In this document: positions 1-13,954 of the stretch, in pieces | Numbering within the stretch: the stretch's first letter is position 1 | Layout: the number at the start of each line of letters is the position of its first letter | Assembly: GCA_949825025.1 (NCBI GenBank) | Contig: OX463778.1 | Coordinates: forward strand, 38,703,194-38,767,193 | Length of the DNA: 64,000 nt | Reading direction: 5' to 3' | Source of the DNA: Siphlonurus alternatus | Lineage: Eukaryota; Arthropoda; Insecta; Ephemeroptera; Siphlonuridae | The notes under the pieces: generated by a model | Database searches by the model: none | What the model saw: the letters and a program-made list of their open reading frames with translations, nothing else | Told to the model about the DNA's origin: nothing | Position numbers and translations under genes: made by a program

Positions 1-89
1 TCATAATCATACTTGGTCCTCACATGATTGGAACTTCTCGAGGTTTATTTTCTATCATTTATATGCTGAAAAATATCAGTACCACGGTT

Positions 90-240
90 ATACGTTCCAC
101 AGTGAGTGTGTGGGAACAATGCGTAGTGCGTGTGTGTGATGTACTCCAAGCACGTATGCGTGAGGCGTGACTTGGGAACGCATACTGCAACGTTGCTCTC
201 ATGGGGGGCCTGCAAGACTATTTCTCATCCGAGACGCGAA
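90..240. promoter_or_regulatory. GC-richer island with Su(H)-like site
   Basis: TGTGGGAA at 109-116 matches the Su(H)/CSL consensus YGTGRGAA used by Notch signalling. Otherwise unclassified. Confidence 0.25.
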
Positions 241-954
241 CATCAATCAAATGACATTTTAAGAATGACAAAGATTTAATACAAAGTAAAAACTAGATAT
301 TTTTATTGTTTATAATGTAAATTAGATATACAAGGATTAGTAATACTTGAGTGCATTCCAATTTTATTTATATATTTTTCATTATTTAAAAACAAGTTTT
401 TTTATTGTTAATTTATTCATGCTTGTATATCTTTTAAGAATTTAGCAAATTGTGTAAATCTAGTTTTGAGTATTTGCATACATTTTCTTGTAACACATAA
501 GCTCCTTTGAATGTTTTATTTTTTATACCCTCAGTCATTGAAAATTTGTGAAAGAAAATGGGTGAGAAAAGTTTTTGAATATATATACATAGTATACTAT
601 AAGGGTTTTAAGAACTTATTCAACAAAAACATAAATTTAAGGATTAAAATTTATAATACCTATACTATGGCAAAAAAAAAAAGATAGAAAAATATTTATT
701 TCTTATCGAAGTTTATTACACAAAAATTTTATAATATAATATATATATATTATATAATAATATATATATAATATATACAGTATATAATATATATATATAA
801 TATATATTATATTTTATATATATATAAAATATAATGAGTAACTATATAAATAATATTGTTATAAAAAGTTCAATAATGATCAAAAATATCTATAAATTTT
901 AAAGTTGTATTAAACCAAGAATTAAATCTGCACCTTTGAAATAAACTGGTTTCC

Positions 955-1165
955 ACGTACAAATGCAGTGAGGTTTGTTGCTCGGCGCCCTTGCGTTAGT
1001 GCTGGAAGGTCACGTGATCATGCCCGGGGATGCGCCTCACGTTTGCACAGTTGGGTCTCCAATGAATTATCCAGCACGCGTGCCCCGTGACCCCTCACCC
1101 AGACTGCCGCTGGACCTTTTGGCGCCGCCCGCCCGCCTTCTCCAACAAAAACCTTCATTAAAGTG
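955..1165. promoter_or_regulatory. GC-rich island with HES-type sites
   Basis: Contains CACGTG (1011-1016) and the palindromic GCACGCGTGC extended to GGCACGCG on the minus strand (1074-1084). A 101-codon frame here lacks protein features. Candidate distal regulatory element. Confidence 0.35.
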
Positions 1166-1434
1166 CATCGGCCTTCGATTTAAATTTATATTTCTAAAGC
1201 GACGCTGCTACATTCTATCTACTATAATTTTAATCTCCTTGAAATTTAAATCTCAACCTATATCAATTGCTAATTTTTAACATGCCTTTATCGTATTTAT
1301 TTAATTATGTGACCAATATTTGCATACATTATTAATTAAAATAAAATTAGATACACTAATTAGTTTCATATTTACAATGCTATGACAACGTTTATTTAAA
1401 TTTACATTATTAGCATTTGAAACTTTTTTTTTAC

Positions 1435-1435
<1 letters not shown>

Positions 1436-1477
<42 letters not shown>
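1436..1477. repeat. Poly-T tract
   Basis: About 42 T. It could be an antisense retroposon A-tail, but no recognisable body flanks it. Confidence 0.95.
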
Positions 1478-1479
<2 letters not shown>

Positions 1480-3094
1480 TCTTAGTTCGTATCTTTAAAC
1501 TTAGACATTAGAACAGTCATTTAATTCGTTTTATCTATTCAATTTTTAACTATTTTTTTATCTCTGGTGTTAGAAAAGACTAAGGACAATGCAGTAAGCT
1601 AGATGCAACCTTCATGGCTGTTACCTGTGATGATATAGCTCCACCAAGTTTATTTTCTGCTGTCAGGCGAGGAGGGGGGATAAGAGAACACATTCATTGA
1701 AAACACTACTGCAAATATAACCTTCGAAACTATACTACGGCAAAACCGTGTCTTGTTAAAAAAAGTTTTTGTTAAAAATAAAGAACTGCAATGCATATAC
1801 AAATCAGCAAATAAAAACCTTTTTGGAAGGAACAGGATTTAACCCTTTTTTTTTCTATCACTCATGATTGAATAATAAAAAAAAATATATATAAATTTAT
1901 TCAATAATTATTTCAACTTTTTTATATAATATATATTATAACTACTTTTCAATATTTTATACATGAATATAATAAATTTGCATTTAAAAAACTATCATAG
2001 CTGATGTTTCTAAAATCAATGAATGCTTTTTATACCTTAAGTTTTGAAAAATATAATGAGGTATAAATATATACAACAAAATAACATGTTGAGGGGTGTA
2101 CCTAGTTGTATTATTTCAAACAGGGGTGGTCCAGTTAACAAGCAGTAAGTTTCATGTTCCCTATACTCAATGTTGTTCTATTTTTAATTAAGGCCTCATT
2201 AAAATTTGGAATTAATTTTTTTGCTCACCTGCTGATTTAATAATGAGTTTGGAGAAATTAATTGAACATTTTTATATACTTTTTTGTTTCGTATTTTCAA
2301 TATTTTCAAAGAAATCATTAATTTTAAGTATTGATGAGTGATATAGAGAACCAGATTGGAAAATCTGTATATGGATTTGAATACCATAAGTTAAAGTTGA
2401 CATTTTTTTTGTTAACGGAATTTTGCAACAATTAAAAAATGATCGTAGATTATAGCCATTAACATTGTAATTAAAGGATAAAATGATTGATGACGTCATA
2501 GGCAAGCTTCTGGATTCAACAAATTTTTCAACAATTTTTTCGAAGGTGGAAAAATAAAAATTCATTAAAAATAACAGCATGCCTAATTATATCAAAATAA
2601 GAAATATTATTTTACTTCAAAATACATTATTATATAGTGTACGATAGTGTCTACATTTACTTTGCATTTTAAAATTATATAAAAAATTAAATAAATACAT
2701 AAATTTAGCATATCGTGTTATATATATGTAATATATATAATGACATGATAACAACATAATTAAGAAATAATAATAAATATTTAATATAATATTACATTTT
2801 GATGACAGTGTGTGTTATGTGTATAGAATTGTGATATTACATTAATTTAGATATATTATAATCTTTTTAACATTTTAAACACGTCTTATATTTTACACCC
2901 AACATATATAACACAAAATAGAAATATATTAACACTTTATGTAAATATGATCATCATTCTTTCTTTTCATATTCACACTTGGGAGTCTATTTTTAAAAAA
3001 AAAAGGTAACAAGATCTTTCTATCCATGTATATATATGATTATTAGTCTAAGCTTATACACATGATGCTATAATACAAGTCACACTATATCACG

Positions 3095-3305
3095 CGTTTG
3101 TTGCAGAGATCATCGCCTCCCAGCGTGTTTATATAATAGCAGATAATGGAATGATCTCCACCCATGATCTTCCCACACAACAAGGTGACTACTACCATAG
3201 ATAAGGTGTGGTCCATCTCTCCCCCCCCCCTCTCTCAGTAAAGATGAAATAAAAACAATGGAGCAAAGGGGAGGAACTTTTTTTTTGTCACCGCAACTTC
3301 TTGCC
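3095..3305. promoter_or_regulatory. GC-richer island with Su(H)-like site
   Basis: TTCCCACA (3170-3177) is TGTGGGAA on the minus strand. A pyrimidine tract rich in C follows (about 3215-3237). Confidence 0.25.
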
Positions 3306-3638
3306 ACTGATGTAAAATAATTTTATTTTAAACTTGAAACAATAATGGCAGGTGCAAAAAAATAAAATTGTATTATTATTATATTGTATTATATACATGT
3401 GCAGCTTGTATTGTAAAATAAGATGCATGTTTATTATAAGTAATTTACTTTCATTGCATATTTTATAAATGTTTTCTTTAGTTTAAAAAACATTTAAAAA
3501 TCATGATATTTTTATTCAATTTTTCTGACCTTCAAATCTGTTTTATAATACATTTAAATATAAAAAAACTTATGTTTTATATGTTATAAAATTGCACCTG
3601 TCTTTTTTCATAAATAATATAATTTTTTTATTTTAACA

Positions 3639-3768
3639 TTGGAACGTGCCTCTACTGACGTGATTATTATAGTAATGAATTAAAATAGGAGGTGGTGGGC
3701 GGTGCAAACCTATACTTTTGTCAAGTTACACATAAGCTAAATGTTTTTTTTTTAGAGGCACGTGCCAA
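3639..3768. repeat. Inverted repeat bounding a 130-bp segment
   Basis: TTGGAACGTGCCTCTA (3639-3654) is repeated in inverted orientation at 3753-3768 with one mismatch. The right copy contains the palindrome GGCACGTGCC (3757-3766), a HES/E(spl) class B-type site. It could be a tiny MITE or paired repressor sites. No clear target duplication is seen. Confidence 0.45.
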
Positions 3769-4769
3769 CACCTATTACATATAGACTTACTTGTTTTTAA
3801 GATAATTTTACATAACTTTATTTTTTTAGTCATACTTTATTAAAGCGCATTTAAAGTATAAAAACTTATGATGGCCATGATATTGTAATTTAAAGAAGAG
3901 CATTGAAATATATATACGATCTCAAAATAAGATCATCATAACACGTCCAAATATCATGCCAACAAATTTCCATGTAATCCTACCTTTGCATGGCTTTATG
4001 CTAACTATAATAACGTACAGGCCGGATGCTCCACCCCAGTAATTTTTCCCTCCGTTTTTTATTCACGATTCTTTGTCGGTTATTACCTCTGGTACGCCAA
4101 TATACTTACGTTACCCCCAGAGTGTCACCGCCTTCAATACAATGCACAAACGTTGAACGTGTGGGAGACGTCGCCTTTAATAACCAAATTGATGGTTACG
4201 GCTCGTGCCAAATTTGGTACAATGTCAGTTAAAAGTTTGCATTGAAATTTTAAACAGCTTTCAATAAAATTTGCAGAATAAATAAAAAAAAAATGTACTA
4301 TTTTGCATAATTACACCTCGATTGACTCGGGTGTCTTATTTGCATGCAGTTCCAAGAAACAAAGAAATTTCAAATTTATAAATTTTGGAACAGAAGGTAT
4401 GTACAGTACAGTCTATGTCAATTAAAAGAAATTCTCTACTCGTTAAATAGCTTAAATCATGACAACGTCCGAGCTATACAACAGACAGAAATATTGTTGC
4501 ATTTCATTAAATTATTAATTCAATATTTTATATTTTTCTCTGTTATAATTTATTCCTAAACTACATTAATTCATAATAGCACGAGCTAATCTGTATACTA
4601 AAAACGTTACATTCCAATGATTTCAACTTGTTATATAAATTAACTTCCCCTTATATATACAGGAAATATATATAAAAACATTCTACATATTCTAAAAGTA
4701 TAAGTTTTATTAGAAATAATTTAAGACCACCCCCTTACTACTTGCATGTTATATTCAAAATAGGTTTAT

Positions 4770-4975
4770 GCCGGAAGCCATGGTCATGAGGCGTGAAGAT
4801 ATTTCCCGCGCTTGCTGCACCAGATAAGCACCCCACCTCCTTTCAGGTGTGCACCACGCGGGCCCGTGCCAAGCGCGAGCTCGTACTCGTGCTATACAGA
4901 ACACAAGGGACCGGCTGTTCCCGCCAACTACACACTGCTGCTATCAGCAAGTTCTGTGATAACCCGTCCCTGTAA
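4770..4975. promoter_or_regulatory. GC-rich island with E-box
   Basis: CAGGTG near 4846 within a CpG-containing block. Open frames on both strands overlap it without recognisable domains. Confidence 0.3.
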
Positions 4976-5436
4976 GTATTATAGTGACAACATATATTAA
5001 CCATGCGGGACTTTACATTGTGGAACTTTGTTGTTAAAATCATGTACCAATTAACTCTTTTCTTAAAATATTTATTAGAATTAAATTTATTTATCGTAAG
5101 ACTAATTAATTTTTATGCCATCCTACACATCAGAACCGCTCAAACGTTGTCTGATTGGCTATAATAGGATGCTATACTGCTACTGATGAAGAAATGCATT
5201 TGGAATTTTAGAGGCAGTGAAGTGAGAAGAGAATTTTTTTGGAATAGTTAGAATCAAGTATAAATAAATATTATAACTATCCTCAAATATTTAGAGTTAA
5301 TATATTATGACAATACCTAGGCACAAGCACAGTATATGGGGTGACGTTTTTGAAGCAATGAATGAATTTATGGATTCATTATTACTTATGAATTATTTAT
5401 AACTATAAGAAATAAATGATAATCACTTATAAGTAT

Positions 5437-5475
5437 ACTGATCAGTGTATCAGTATACTGATCATTGAAGTGAAT
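5437..5475. repeat. Short direct repeat with inner palindrome
   Basis: AGTATACTGATCA occurs twice 20 bp apart; each contains the self-complementary core TGATCA. Confidence 0.6.
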
Positions 5476-6784
5476 CAGTTTCATAAATACGCTAAAATAG
5501 CTGGTAAGAAGATAAAAAAATAAATGTTAAAAAATGTTTATTACTGTTGCTTCATCTAGTTTTGTACAGCACATAATAAAATAAAGACTTCTTCGGTTGC
5601 ATTGCATCTTACAAACAATCAATCAATGCAACTCAGCAAATTAACAATGTCACACTTTAAATTTACAGTTTCTCATATAAATGATTTTAAAACAATTCTA
5701 ATAAAAATCATTACTATATTTCTGATTGATTGATTGGTTGGTATTTTGGGGTAATTGTCACATGTTGGTCATGTATGCCCCCGTCTATTATTACATTTCT
5801 GTTTATATAAAAATATAATATAAATTACCATATCATTAATAATATCATGTTTATATATTTACTGTTATGTAATACACATTATATTGAATAAATAATATAT
5901 ATTTACATTGAAATCAGTTCTGCTCTAAAATATAATAAATAAAGTTACAAAAAAGAAATGAAGAAAAAGAACACACATGTTTTATGAGCTTCAAAAATGT
6001 TTTTAAAAAGATCTATTCAATATTCTTCTCTATACATAAAAATATAATTTATTTCAATTTTCATAGTAAATAATAATGATAGTTAATGAGCAAAATTCTC
6101 ATATATTTAAATCTCCCCTATTATACTTACGTGCATTAGGGGCTCAAAGTTTACTTTGATCAAAGAGAAAGAGTAACCCAGATACTTACATTAGGTGAGT
6201 GGTGCCTTCAGCCGTGACCAGACTACGCGATGTGTTGTCGCGAATGAACATTGTTGCACCGTCCAAGCGTTGCAGCTTAAACCACTTAACAATTGTTGTT
6301 CGAATTTTAAATTCTTCCTGCTTAACACAAAAAACATGTTTTAAATTCTTGTAAGATCTTAACAATTGTTTAAAGACAGCATTGAAAGATATAAAAAGTA
6401 ATCGTCTGATTATGTCAATTAATTGTGTCATTAAATTTTAATATTTATTGAATATATGAAAATGTTATAATTTAAATTCAAATTTTTATTTATAAGTTAA
6501 TAAACAAAAAAGAAGTACATTAAGTTATACGAAAAATTCAGTTAAATTCCATCAGTATATTGAATGCAATTAGATCATTATTGTTCTTTTTTTTTGTATC
6601 ACTATAAATCTATACAAATTTCCTTATACAATACAAGATCAAGAATAAACCTCTAGTACATTATGTAGTGTTTTTTTTTATATATATCAACGTCCACTAT
6701 ATATATATATATATATACTATAGCATTTCCATTCAGTAACTGATGAGTCAGCATAATTTGTTTCTTGGCGTTTATGCTAAATTA

Positions 6785-7030
6785 GGTAGGCACGTGGCAG
6801 TGAGAGTATTACGTTTTATAGCTACTGTGGATATGTTGCCAGTGATGATGGTTGGCGGTTTGCTTGACTATAGTAGACAGGTGGATGTGAATTTTGGCTT
6901 GTGCCTGGAATCGAGCGAACCTCCCTGATGCCATTACAGATGCACGTCCAACTTCCCAGAAGCTCGAAGACGTGTGCCATCTATAGCGACATCGGCGGTG
7001 GACGCTTGGCGTGAGCCGCACATGGAAATT
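6785..7030. promoter_or_regulatory. GC-richer island with GGCACGTGGC
   Basis: A HES-type class B palindrome at 6789-6798 starts a moderately GC-rich block. Small overlapping frames on both strands are not recognised. Confidence 0.3.
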
Positions 7031-7679
7031 TCGGCTTTTCGCATCATAAAGTTATAGCCACAAGGCCTCTTTCTCTCTCTCTGTATAAATACTTACTATA
7101 TACTGTATATACTACTATAGTAGTAGTTTGGCAACCGGACCAAGCAACAAGCTTATTAGAATACAGAAACACTTTACACGCGCCAATACAAGGCGCCAAA
7201 AATTTCCACATTATATATATGTAGATAAATATGTAACACCTTCAACATTATTATGTATAAAAGAAAAAAACCAAGGTGAATAATATAAAATATGGTTTAT
7301 AGTTTCTAGTAATCGGTGATTCTATCAAGAATTATAATAAGATGACGCGGATATATATTATACGTTTGTCTTATATATGTTGTGCTGTATACTGAATAGA
7401 AAATTAACTGTAGACAAACGTCGTTATGACTATAAAAAAAATGTAAGCCATTTAAATGTACATATTGAGAGAATCAGAAAGTATAATTTTTTCCCCTCAG
7501 TTGCGGGTTATATACATACAATAGCTTAATGTATATGCAAAACTATTTGCAATTTAGAGGGAGTACTCTCAGTCTATATAAATATGCATTTATTGCAATT
7601 AACTAGTATATTTCTCACGCCTCGATTTAAAAAAAAAAAGCTCAGCCAAACAGAGTTGCGATAATGATTAATTTATTAA

Positions 7680-7822
7680 AAGGGGCATTCACAAAGTCTT
7701 AAGGCCACATTTAAGGCTCGATAATTTAAAGCTTGATTTTAGGCTTGTTTTTTAGACCCAAAATATCTGGTCTTAAATTATTGAGCCTTAATTGTGGCCT
7801 TAAGGCTTTGTGAATGCCCCTT
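7680..7822. mobile_element. PIF/Harbinger-like MITE
   Basis: A 143-bp element with terminal inverted repeats starting AAGGGGCATTCACAAAG. The arms match imperfectly for about 60 bp each, so most of the element folds back. It is flanked by TAA on both sides (7677-7679 and 7823-7825), matching the TWA target duplication of PIF/Harbinger transposons. It is non-coding, so it would depend on a transposase elsewhere. Confidence 0.7.
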
Positions 7823-8224
7823 TAATTGATTTATGATTTGGTAAATAATATGTATTAAAACTATATAATTATACAGAATCTTGAAATAAACCAGTATTAA
7901 TTTAAAAAATTACAATATTAAATATTTTTTTAATTTTTATTTATACAGAATATAACGAAAGTATAAACAGCTCAACGTAATATCAGAAACCTATATTAAT
8001 ACTGTTAAAGTTTTATTATTTTTACAAACGATTAATATTTTGAAAAAAAAAATAATAGAATCATTCGTAAAAAGAAAATATATGAAACAATATGACAACT
8101 ATAATAAATAATCACAATAATATTTAGTAAAAATTCTTGTGTACATAGTTTTTATTACAAATTACTACATGGCGCCCATGAGTATACTACTTATTTAAAG
8201 AACCTTATTATATGTGATATTTCA

Positions 8225-8375
8225 CGGCACCTAAAAATGGTCATACTTTGCAGCTGCCATGGAGCAACAGGGAGAGAGGAGCATCATCATTCTTGGCGGG
8301 CCACGCGTCTTCTCCTCCCGCGACCACGCGCCTTATCACTCACTCCATTGTTGGTGTCTCTGTTGGGAGTCTGCA
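8225..8375. promoter_or_regulatory. GC-richer island with GCAGCTGC E-box
   Basis: A GCAGCTG core near 8250, followed by a CpG-rich stretch. Candidate element only. Confidence 0.25.
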
Positions 8376-9870
8376 ATGTTACTAAACCCACCAAGTATGA
8401 ATCAACACTGAGAGGCTCATTCTTTATAATGAAAAATCAGTCTTGTTTTTATTTTGGAGAGGGTGCAAATAAAAATTTGCATACATGCATCGTACAAAAA
8501 AAATTATAGATATGCTCGTATACATTATTATTTCTCATTAATTTAATATGGAGATTTTAATATAAAGACAAGAAATGAAGAAATTATTTGCACTCAACTT
8601 GAGTTTGAAAATGTATACACGAAAAGACGTTATAAATTATTTTTCTTCTCGTTTTAAAAATACGTTGTTTTTTAATGCGCTGGTTGCTGAAGAGGTAATT
8701 TTAATCCCTTTATTTTTCCAACCAACCACAACCTTATTTTTTAATCATCCAACTCCCTTCTTATTTAATTTTTCAACTTAATTGTAATTTCTTGTTTAGA
8801 GTCATTAATAAACCGAATAACTGCTGCACATTTAAAATATTCAAAGGAGGTTTTATAAAATCTTCAATTTTTTTCCTATCTTTAACTTTTTGTTGTATTT
8901 TTTATAAACAAAATTCGTTTTTATAAAATTAAAAAAAAAAAGACATAATTTTTTCCAATGCTTCAAGTGTGTGCAAAGCCAGTTTTTACGGCAGTAAATG
9001 TTAAAAAAATATATAAAAAAGGTATATGAGGAAAAAAAATTAAAGTTTTTCTTCATTAGATCCGTTTGGGAGTTATATTTCACAGACGCAATGAGGAATT
9101 ACGACGTTCACTTATTTTTTTGTGACGTTATAGTGAAAACCATAAGATTAATAAAAACTTGGATCAAAAGTAAATGAAAAGATTTTTTTATATAAACCTT
9201 TTTTTCTCATCTCGATTTATGCTTTTTTTTCTCTCTCCTCTTCATGGCTTGTGCTCCATTCATTGCTTTGTTTATGCTTTACAAAACAGGTAAAAAAAAA
9301 ATAGGACCGCATATTTTAGTTGTTAAAAAAGTCGATGTTTAAAGGCTTCATTTTTTTTTATTATAGAATTCGTCTCTAACTACCTTATAGCTATCAGAAG
9401 GTTTCGTATTTTGTAACCTTGCTATTTTTTAGTCTCTACCCCTCATACTTTTGTATCATATTTTTTTAAACTAGATCCTACCGTAAGGTAAGACTACGTC
9501 TAACTTTTTTATTACATTTTTTATCCTTGTATAATCAACTTGATTGTACATCCTCACTCATAAAAATATTCTTATTATATGAAAACCACAGATTGTTAAA
9601 TAAAAACAATATTATATATAATTTCAGAATATTTCTGATCATAGAAAAGTTTTTCAGGGAATCATTTTTAAATCATACAACTTTACTGAGTACATGATTA
9701 TAAGAATATAAATTAAATGAGGTTTAAACGGATATATATTTTGATTTGGATAAGTATACAGTAATAAATTAAAACAAAGTTAAATTCAGGAAATCTTTGA
9801 ATGATATAAAATATTAATAGAAAACAAAATTTTAGTTACTGAAAGATCACATACCCCGTCATCAAGTATG

Positions 9871-9872
<2 letters not shown>

Positions 9873-9905
<33 letters not shown>
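9873..9905. repeat. (AT)n microsatellite
   Basis: About 16 AT units. Confidence 0.95.
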
Positions 9906-9908
<3 letters not shown>

Positions 9909-12779
9909 ATGCAGTATATAGATCGGTTATAAGAACTAAAACTGAAGGTTATGCGGTGCCATGGTAAGTAAAACATTGAATCTTATGAAATCCTTAAGTG
10001 AAATTTTCTTTATTCATTTTGTCTCTGGAGTAACGGATAATAAATTCAAATTGAGATAATTTTTATTTACAATATATCTTTAGTTCCAAGTAAAGAAAAA
10101 AATAAATTCTAGATCAATATTTTTTTACCTGACTTACCTTATTATAAATACAATTTTTATAAAAGAAAAATATATATTATTTCTATTATCAAATCAATAT
10201 AAAAAAAATGTAATACAATAGATCTATAACTGTGATTGAAAAAATATAATGTATTTTTTTTATTGCAATATATTTCATCCCGAAACAGAAATGTATATAA
10301 AAAAAACTTTTATATACAATACAATATTCCTTAAGGTAAAAGAAAAAAAATAGATCACAGTCGTATAAATGTTGAGGCTGAAAAGATTTTTAACAGAGCT
10401 ATAGGGTGTAGTGAGAATCATTGTATTTTTCGATCACTCCCTCCAATACAAATTTGTAAGCTTCACTGAACCTGAGGGACAAAAATTTACACCTTTTTCA
10501 ATGGTGTGACAGTTCAATCGAATTGTCGTCATTTGTTGTGATGTGCTGCGTGAGCATTTGTCGCGAGTGTGACCGATGTTAATGATTAATGAAAAGACAA
10601 TCGTTTCGTGTGCGTGACTGCATGTGTTCGGTGGAGATTCGTTATAGCATGCAGGATAACATTGCAGAATTTACACAGGAACCACAATGTATAGGAACCC
10701 CATGCAGCACAACCATTAACACTAAAAAATATAAAAAAAAAATAAAAACGAAAATTCCAAAATGCAAATTTTATGTATACTTCTGTGTTCACATATTTAT
10801 TACACAAAATTATTCAGTAGATTTTCAATTTAAAAATAAAATGTAGAGTTGTATCATTATATACGCCGAAAAAAAATTTAAATGTATATAGTATTTATCT
10901 ACTTAAAACTTAAAACCCTCAGAAATTTTGTGAAATTCTGCAGATTTATTAAATATAAAAATTAATTTTAGCCAAGGAAAAGTTTCTGGGGGAGTGTACT
11001 TGAATTCTCACCAACACGATGTCGATCATTTTACTCAATTTATATTATATAAGTGAACTATAATATTTTCAGAATATTTCTAACATTAAATTTATAATTT
11101 CTAAGAAATATCATCTGACATTTTTAGTTTGTTAATTATGGTTTCAATTTAAATCATTGCATTGACATTTTTGGACAAAGAATTTCAAAGTCATGACTCA
11201 AATGGTTTAGGACTCACTACAGTGGATTAAATCACTGCTAATTATAAACAACGCAATAAATTTTTGGACTAACTTTTACTAAGAGTTAAGATGCCGACGC
11301 ATACCAACCAAGAAAAAAATACTCCAATTCTGCCACATAACTTTTTTTAAACCTCATATTTTTTTAGTTATTTTAGGAATTAAATTCTTAAAATTATTTT
11401 ATCAGTAGACAAGATTGCAAAAAAAATGTTATTTATCAAAATTAAAAATAATTATAGTTACAATTAAATATAAAACAACAATTTAAGTTCCATTCAAGGT
11501 TGTATATTAAAATCTTATCATAAAACATCTTCCTTTCAGGTTTTAGCAATTATAATTTAAATTGAAGATTGTATGTAATTAGAATGAATATTTGAATATT
11601 CCCACCACTTTGCATTAGTACACAACTATTAGAGATTTACATTTAATTTTGCTGACAGATTGCACGTAAATCTAACATTTTCTAGCTCCAAGCAATTCAC
11701 GCCTATGTATAAAATGAAAAGATTACCAACTGTTATTAATTCACAAAATTCATACAACCTGTTATATTGCTAGCTAGCTAGTTTTTTTTTACTTAATATT
11801 TAAAAGGACAGCCGCTGTTGGCACTGCTCTTGGCCATGTTATCTAGCAGTAGGGGCTTCTATAAGCTGGCAATTTTACCAAGGTCGTCCACAACTCAACT
11901 CTTCCTTTAATTTGATTTTTTTTAAATCTTTTGCTTGAATTAACTCACTTTATCACTATTTCTTATTTGACAAAAAGCCTAAGTCTTTGCAACATAGCCT
12001 GTACATAAGATCTTCAATAAATTTATTACTACTTGGATTTCAAACATGAGTTTTTCCAGTACCCACGACAGCCTTCAATTCTCTTCTCTCTCTCTCTTTT
12101 TCTCTCTTTATATTTTTTTTTCTAATGAAGCATTGAAAAAGATAGAATGTGGTGAAAATACAATAATTATATTCAGTTTCTAATTGCATTTTTCTTTTTC
12201 TTCTTTTTTTTTTTTCATTCAAAAAATATAACATATATTATTTAAAAGCAACTATATTACAACAGTAGTTTAATATTTTTTGACTAATTATACAACTGTT
12301 AAATTACTAACAAACTGCATAATGTAATGTCATAAGTTACATATATGTATATAATATATATAAAATATATATATATAAAATATTTTATATATAAAATTAA
12401 ATATAGTACTTGAACGAATTTATTTTATCAAAAACAGGAGCTGTTTTATAGGTGGGTGATTTGAACGATGGAATAAGTGCAGTAGCAGAAAGAAGTAGTT
12501 GATTCTATATGTTTATGTATTATATACAGTATATAAGAATATAAATGGATTATATAACAAGTGTTATAACGCCTCCACATATAACAATAGTGTTGAATAA
12601 CAACAATCATCCACCTTAACGATAATAACAATGTATGTATAAAAAAACATGTTATATATGAGGTGATATATTACAATAAATAAGTATATAGTTAAATAGA
12701 AAGAAATTGTTAGGTGGGTGTTATGAAAAAAAAATATATATAATATACACTTGAAGGTTTAGTAATAATTTCTGAGACG

Positions 12780-12925
12780 CTTCAGTGAATACTTTTGCTG
12801 TCTGGGAGGAGCGTGCATGGTCCAGCAGGGCTAGACAGCATCGTAGTTTGCAATCTCTTCTAAGCGGTGGCAACGAGCAAAAGCATAAGGAGGAGGCACT
12901 CTCTCACTCCCGCCGCCTGATGTAG
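12780..12925. promoter_or_regulatory. GC-richer island about 1.6 kb upstream of ASH
   Basis: A compositionally distinct block without coding features, close enough to the promoter to be a proximal enhancer candidate. Confidence 0.25.
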
Positions 12926-13258
12926 CTTGTTTGTGCGAACCAACTCTTTACTCCTTGCTTGATCCAAACCTAAAAACCAGTCTAACCGCCTATATATCCT
13001 ATGTCGTAGATCAGAAAACTTCTTCTACTTTTTATTCTCTCTCTCTCTCTCTCTCTCTCGCTATATATATGCATGCAGTATATAAGTATGATGGCTTCTA
13101 TATATACATATATATTTTACTATTAGCCGCATCATAATATATAACAAAGACCTATAGACTAGTTGTCGTATATATAAATATATTGTATTAAGAGCGGGTT
13201 TACTACGCTATTATAATATATATGAATTATTATTGTTATTTCTTATGGTATATAAACC

Positions 13259-13261
<3 letters not shown>

Positions 13262-13339
<78 letters not shown>
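13262..13339. repeat. (CT)n microsatellite
   Basis: About 39 CT units, roughly 1.1 kb upstream of the ASH TATA box. GA/CT tracts can bind GAGA-type factors. Frames through it encode only Arg-Glu repeats. Confidence 0.97.
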
Positions 13340-13342
<3 letters not shown>

Positions 13343-13954
13343 AATAAGTTCTAATATATCGTTGCTCCTGATATGAAAGTAGTAGCTACAAAACTTCATC
13401 TGATACATTGAAAATAAATAATCTATCGTTGAATTCAATGAAGGTTATTTAATATAATACATTAGAGATGACAAAATTCTGATTTACATATTGGCTATGA
13501 ATTATGTCATAAAATAATTTCATACAGCTAATTATGTGTTCATTTGTTTTGATAAAAATCAGTTCCACAGCAAATTGGATTTTTAGTCTTTGAGTGAGTT
13601 TAGACTGCATATAAAATTATTGCAATTTAAGAAAGATATTTTGCTTGTGTCATGCAAACAAATTTTGAAATATTCGTATACACGGACAAGTTTTTATTAC
13701 TTTATACATTGCATGCATCTTATATTAACATAACTTGCAAAGAAATGTAAAAAAAAAAGTGCATTGAAAGGAAAAATAATAAATATATTATAAAGAAGCT
13801 GAAAAAGTTGCATACATTTCAGGGGCTACTAAAACTAAAAGTGATTTTATTCATAATATAATATAATGACCTCGGCATAAAAGCTAGAGATATAAAATGT
13901 TATTAGGTAATAGCATATTTAATTATTGTGTATTTGAACTTAGTTTGGTGGTCA

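Larger units (their letters stand above)
1..13954. other. Upstream non-coding desert
   Basis: Apart from the islands and repeats listed separately, this stretch is AT-rich with only short random frames. Weak GC-richer patches also occur near 1595-1690, 4015-4215, 10490-10700 and 11800-11910; I see no motif in them that I can name. Confidence 0.75.
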
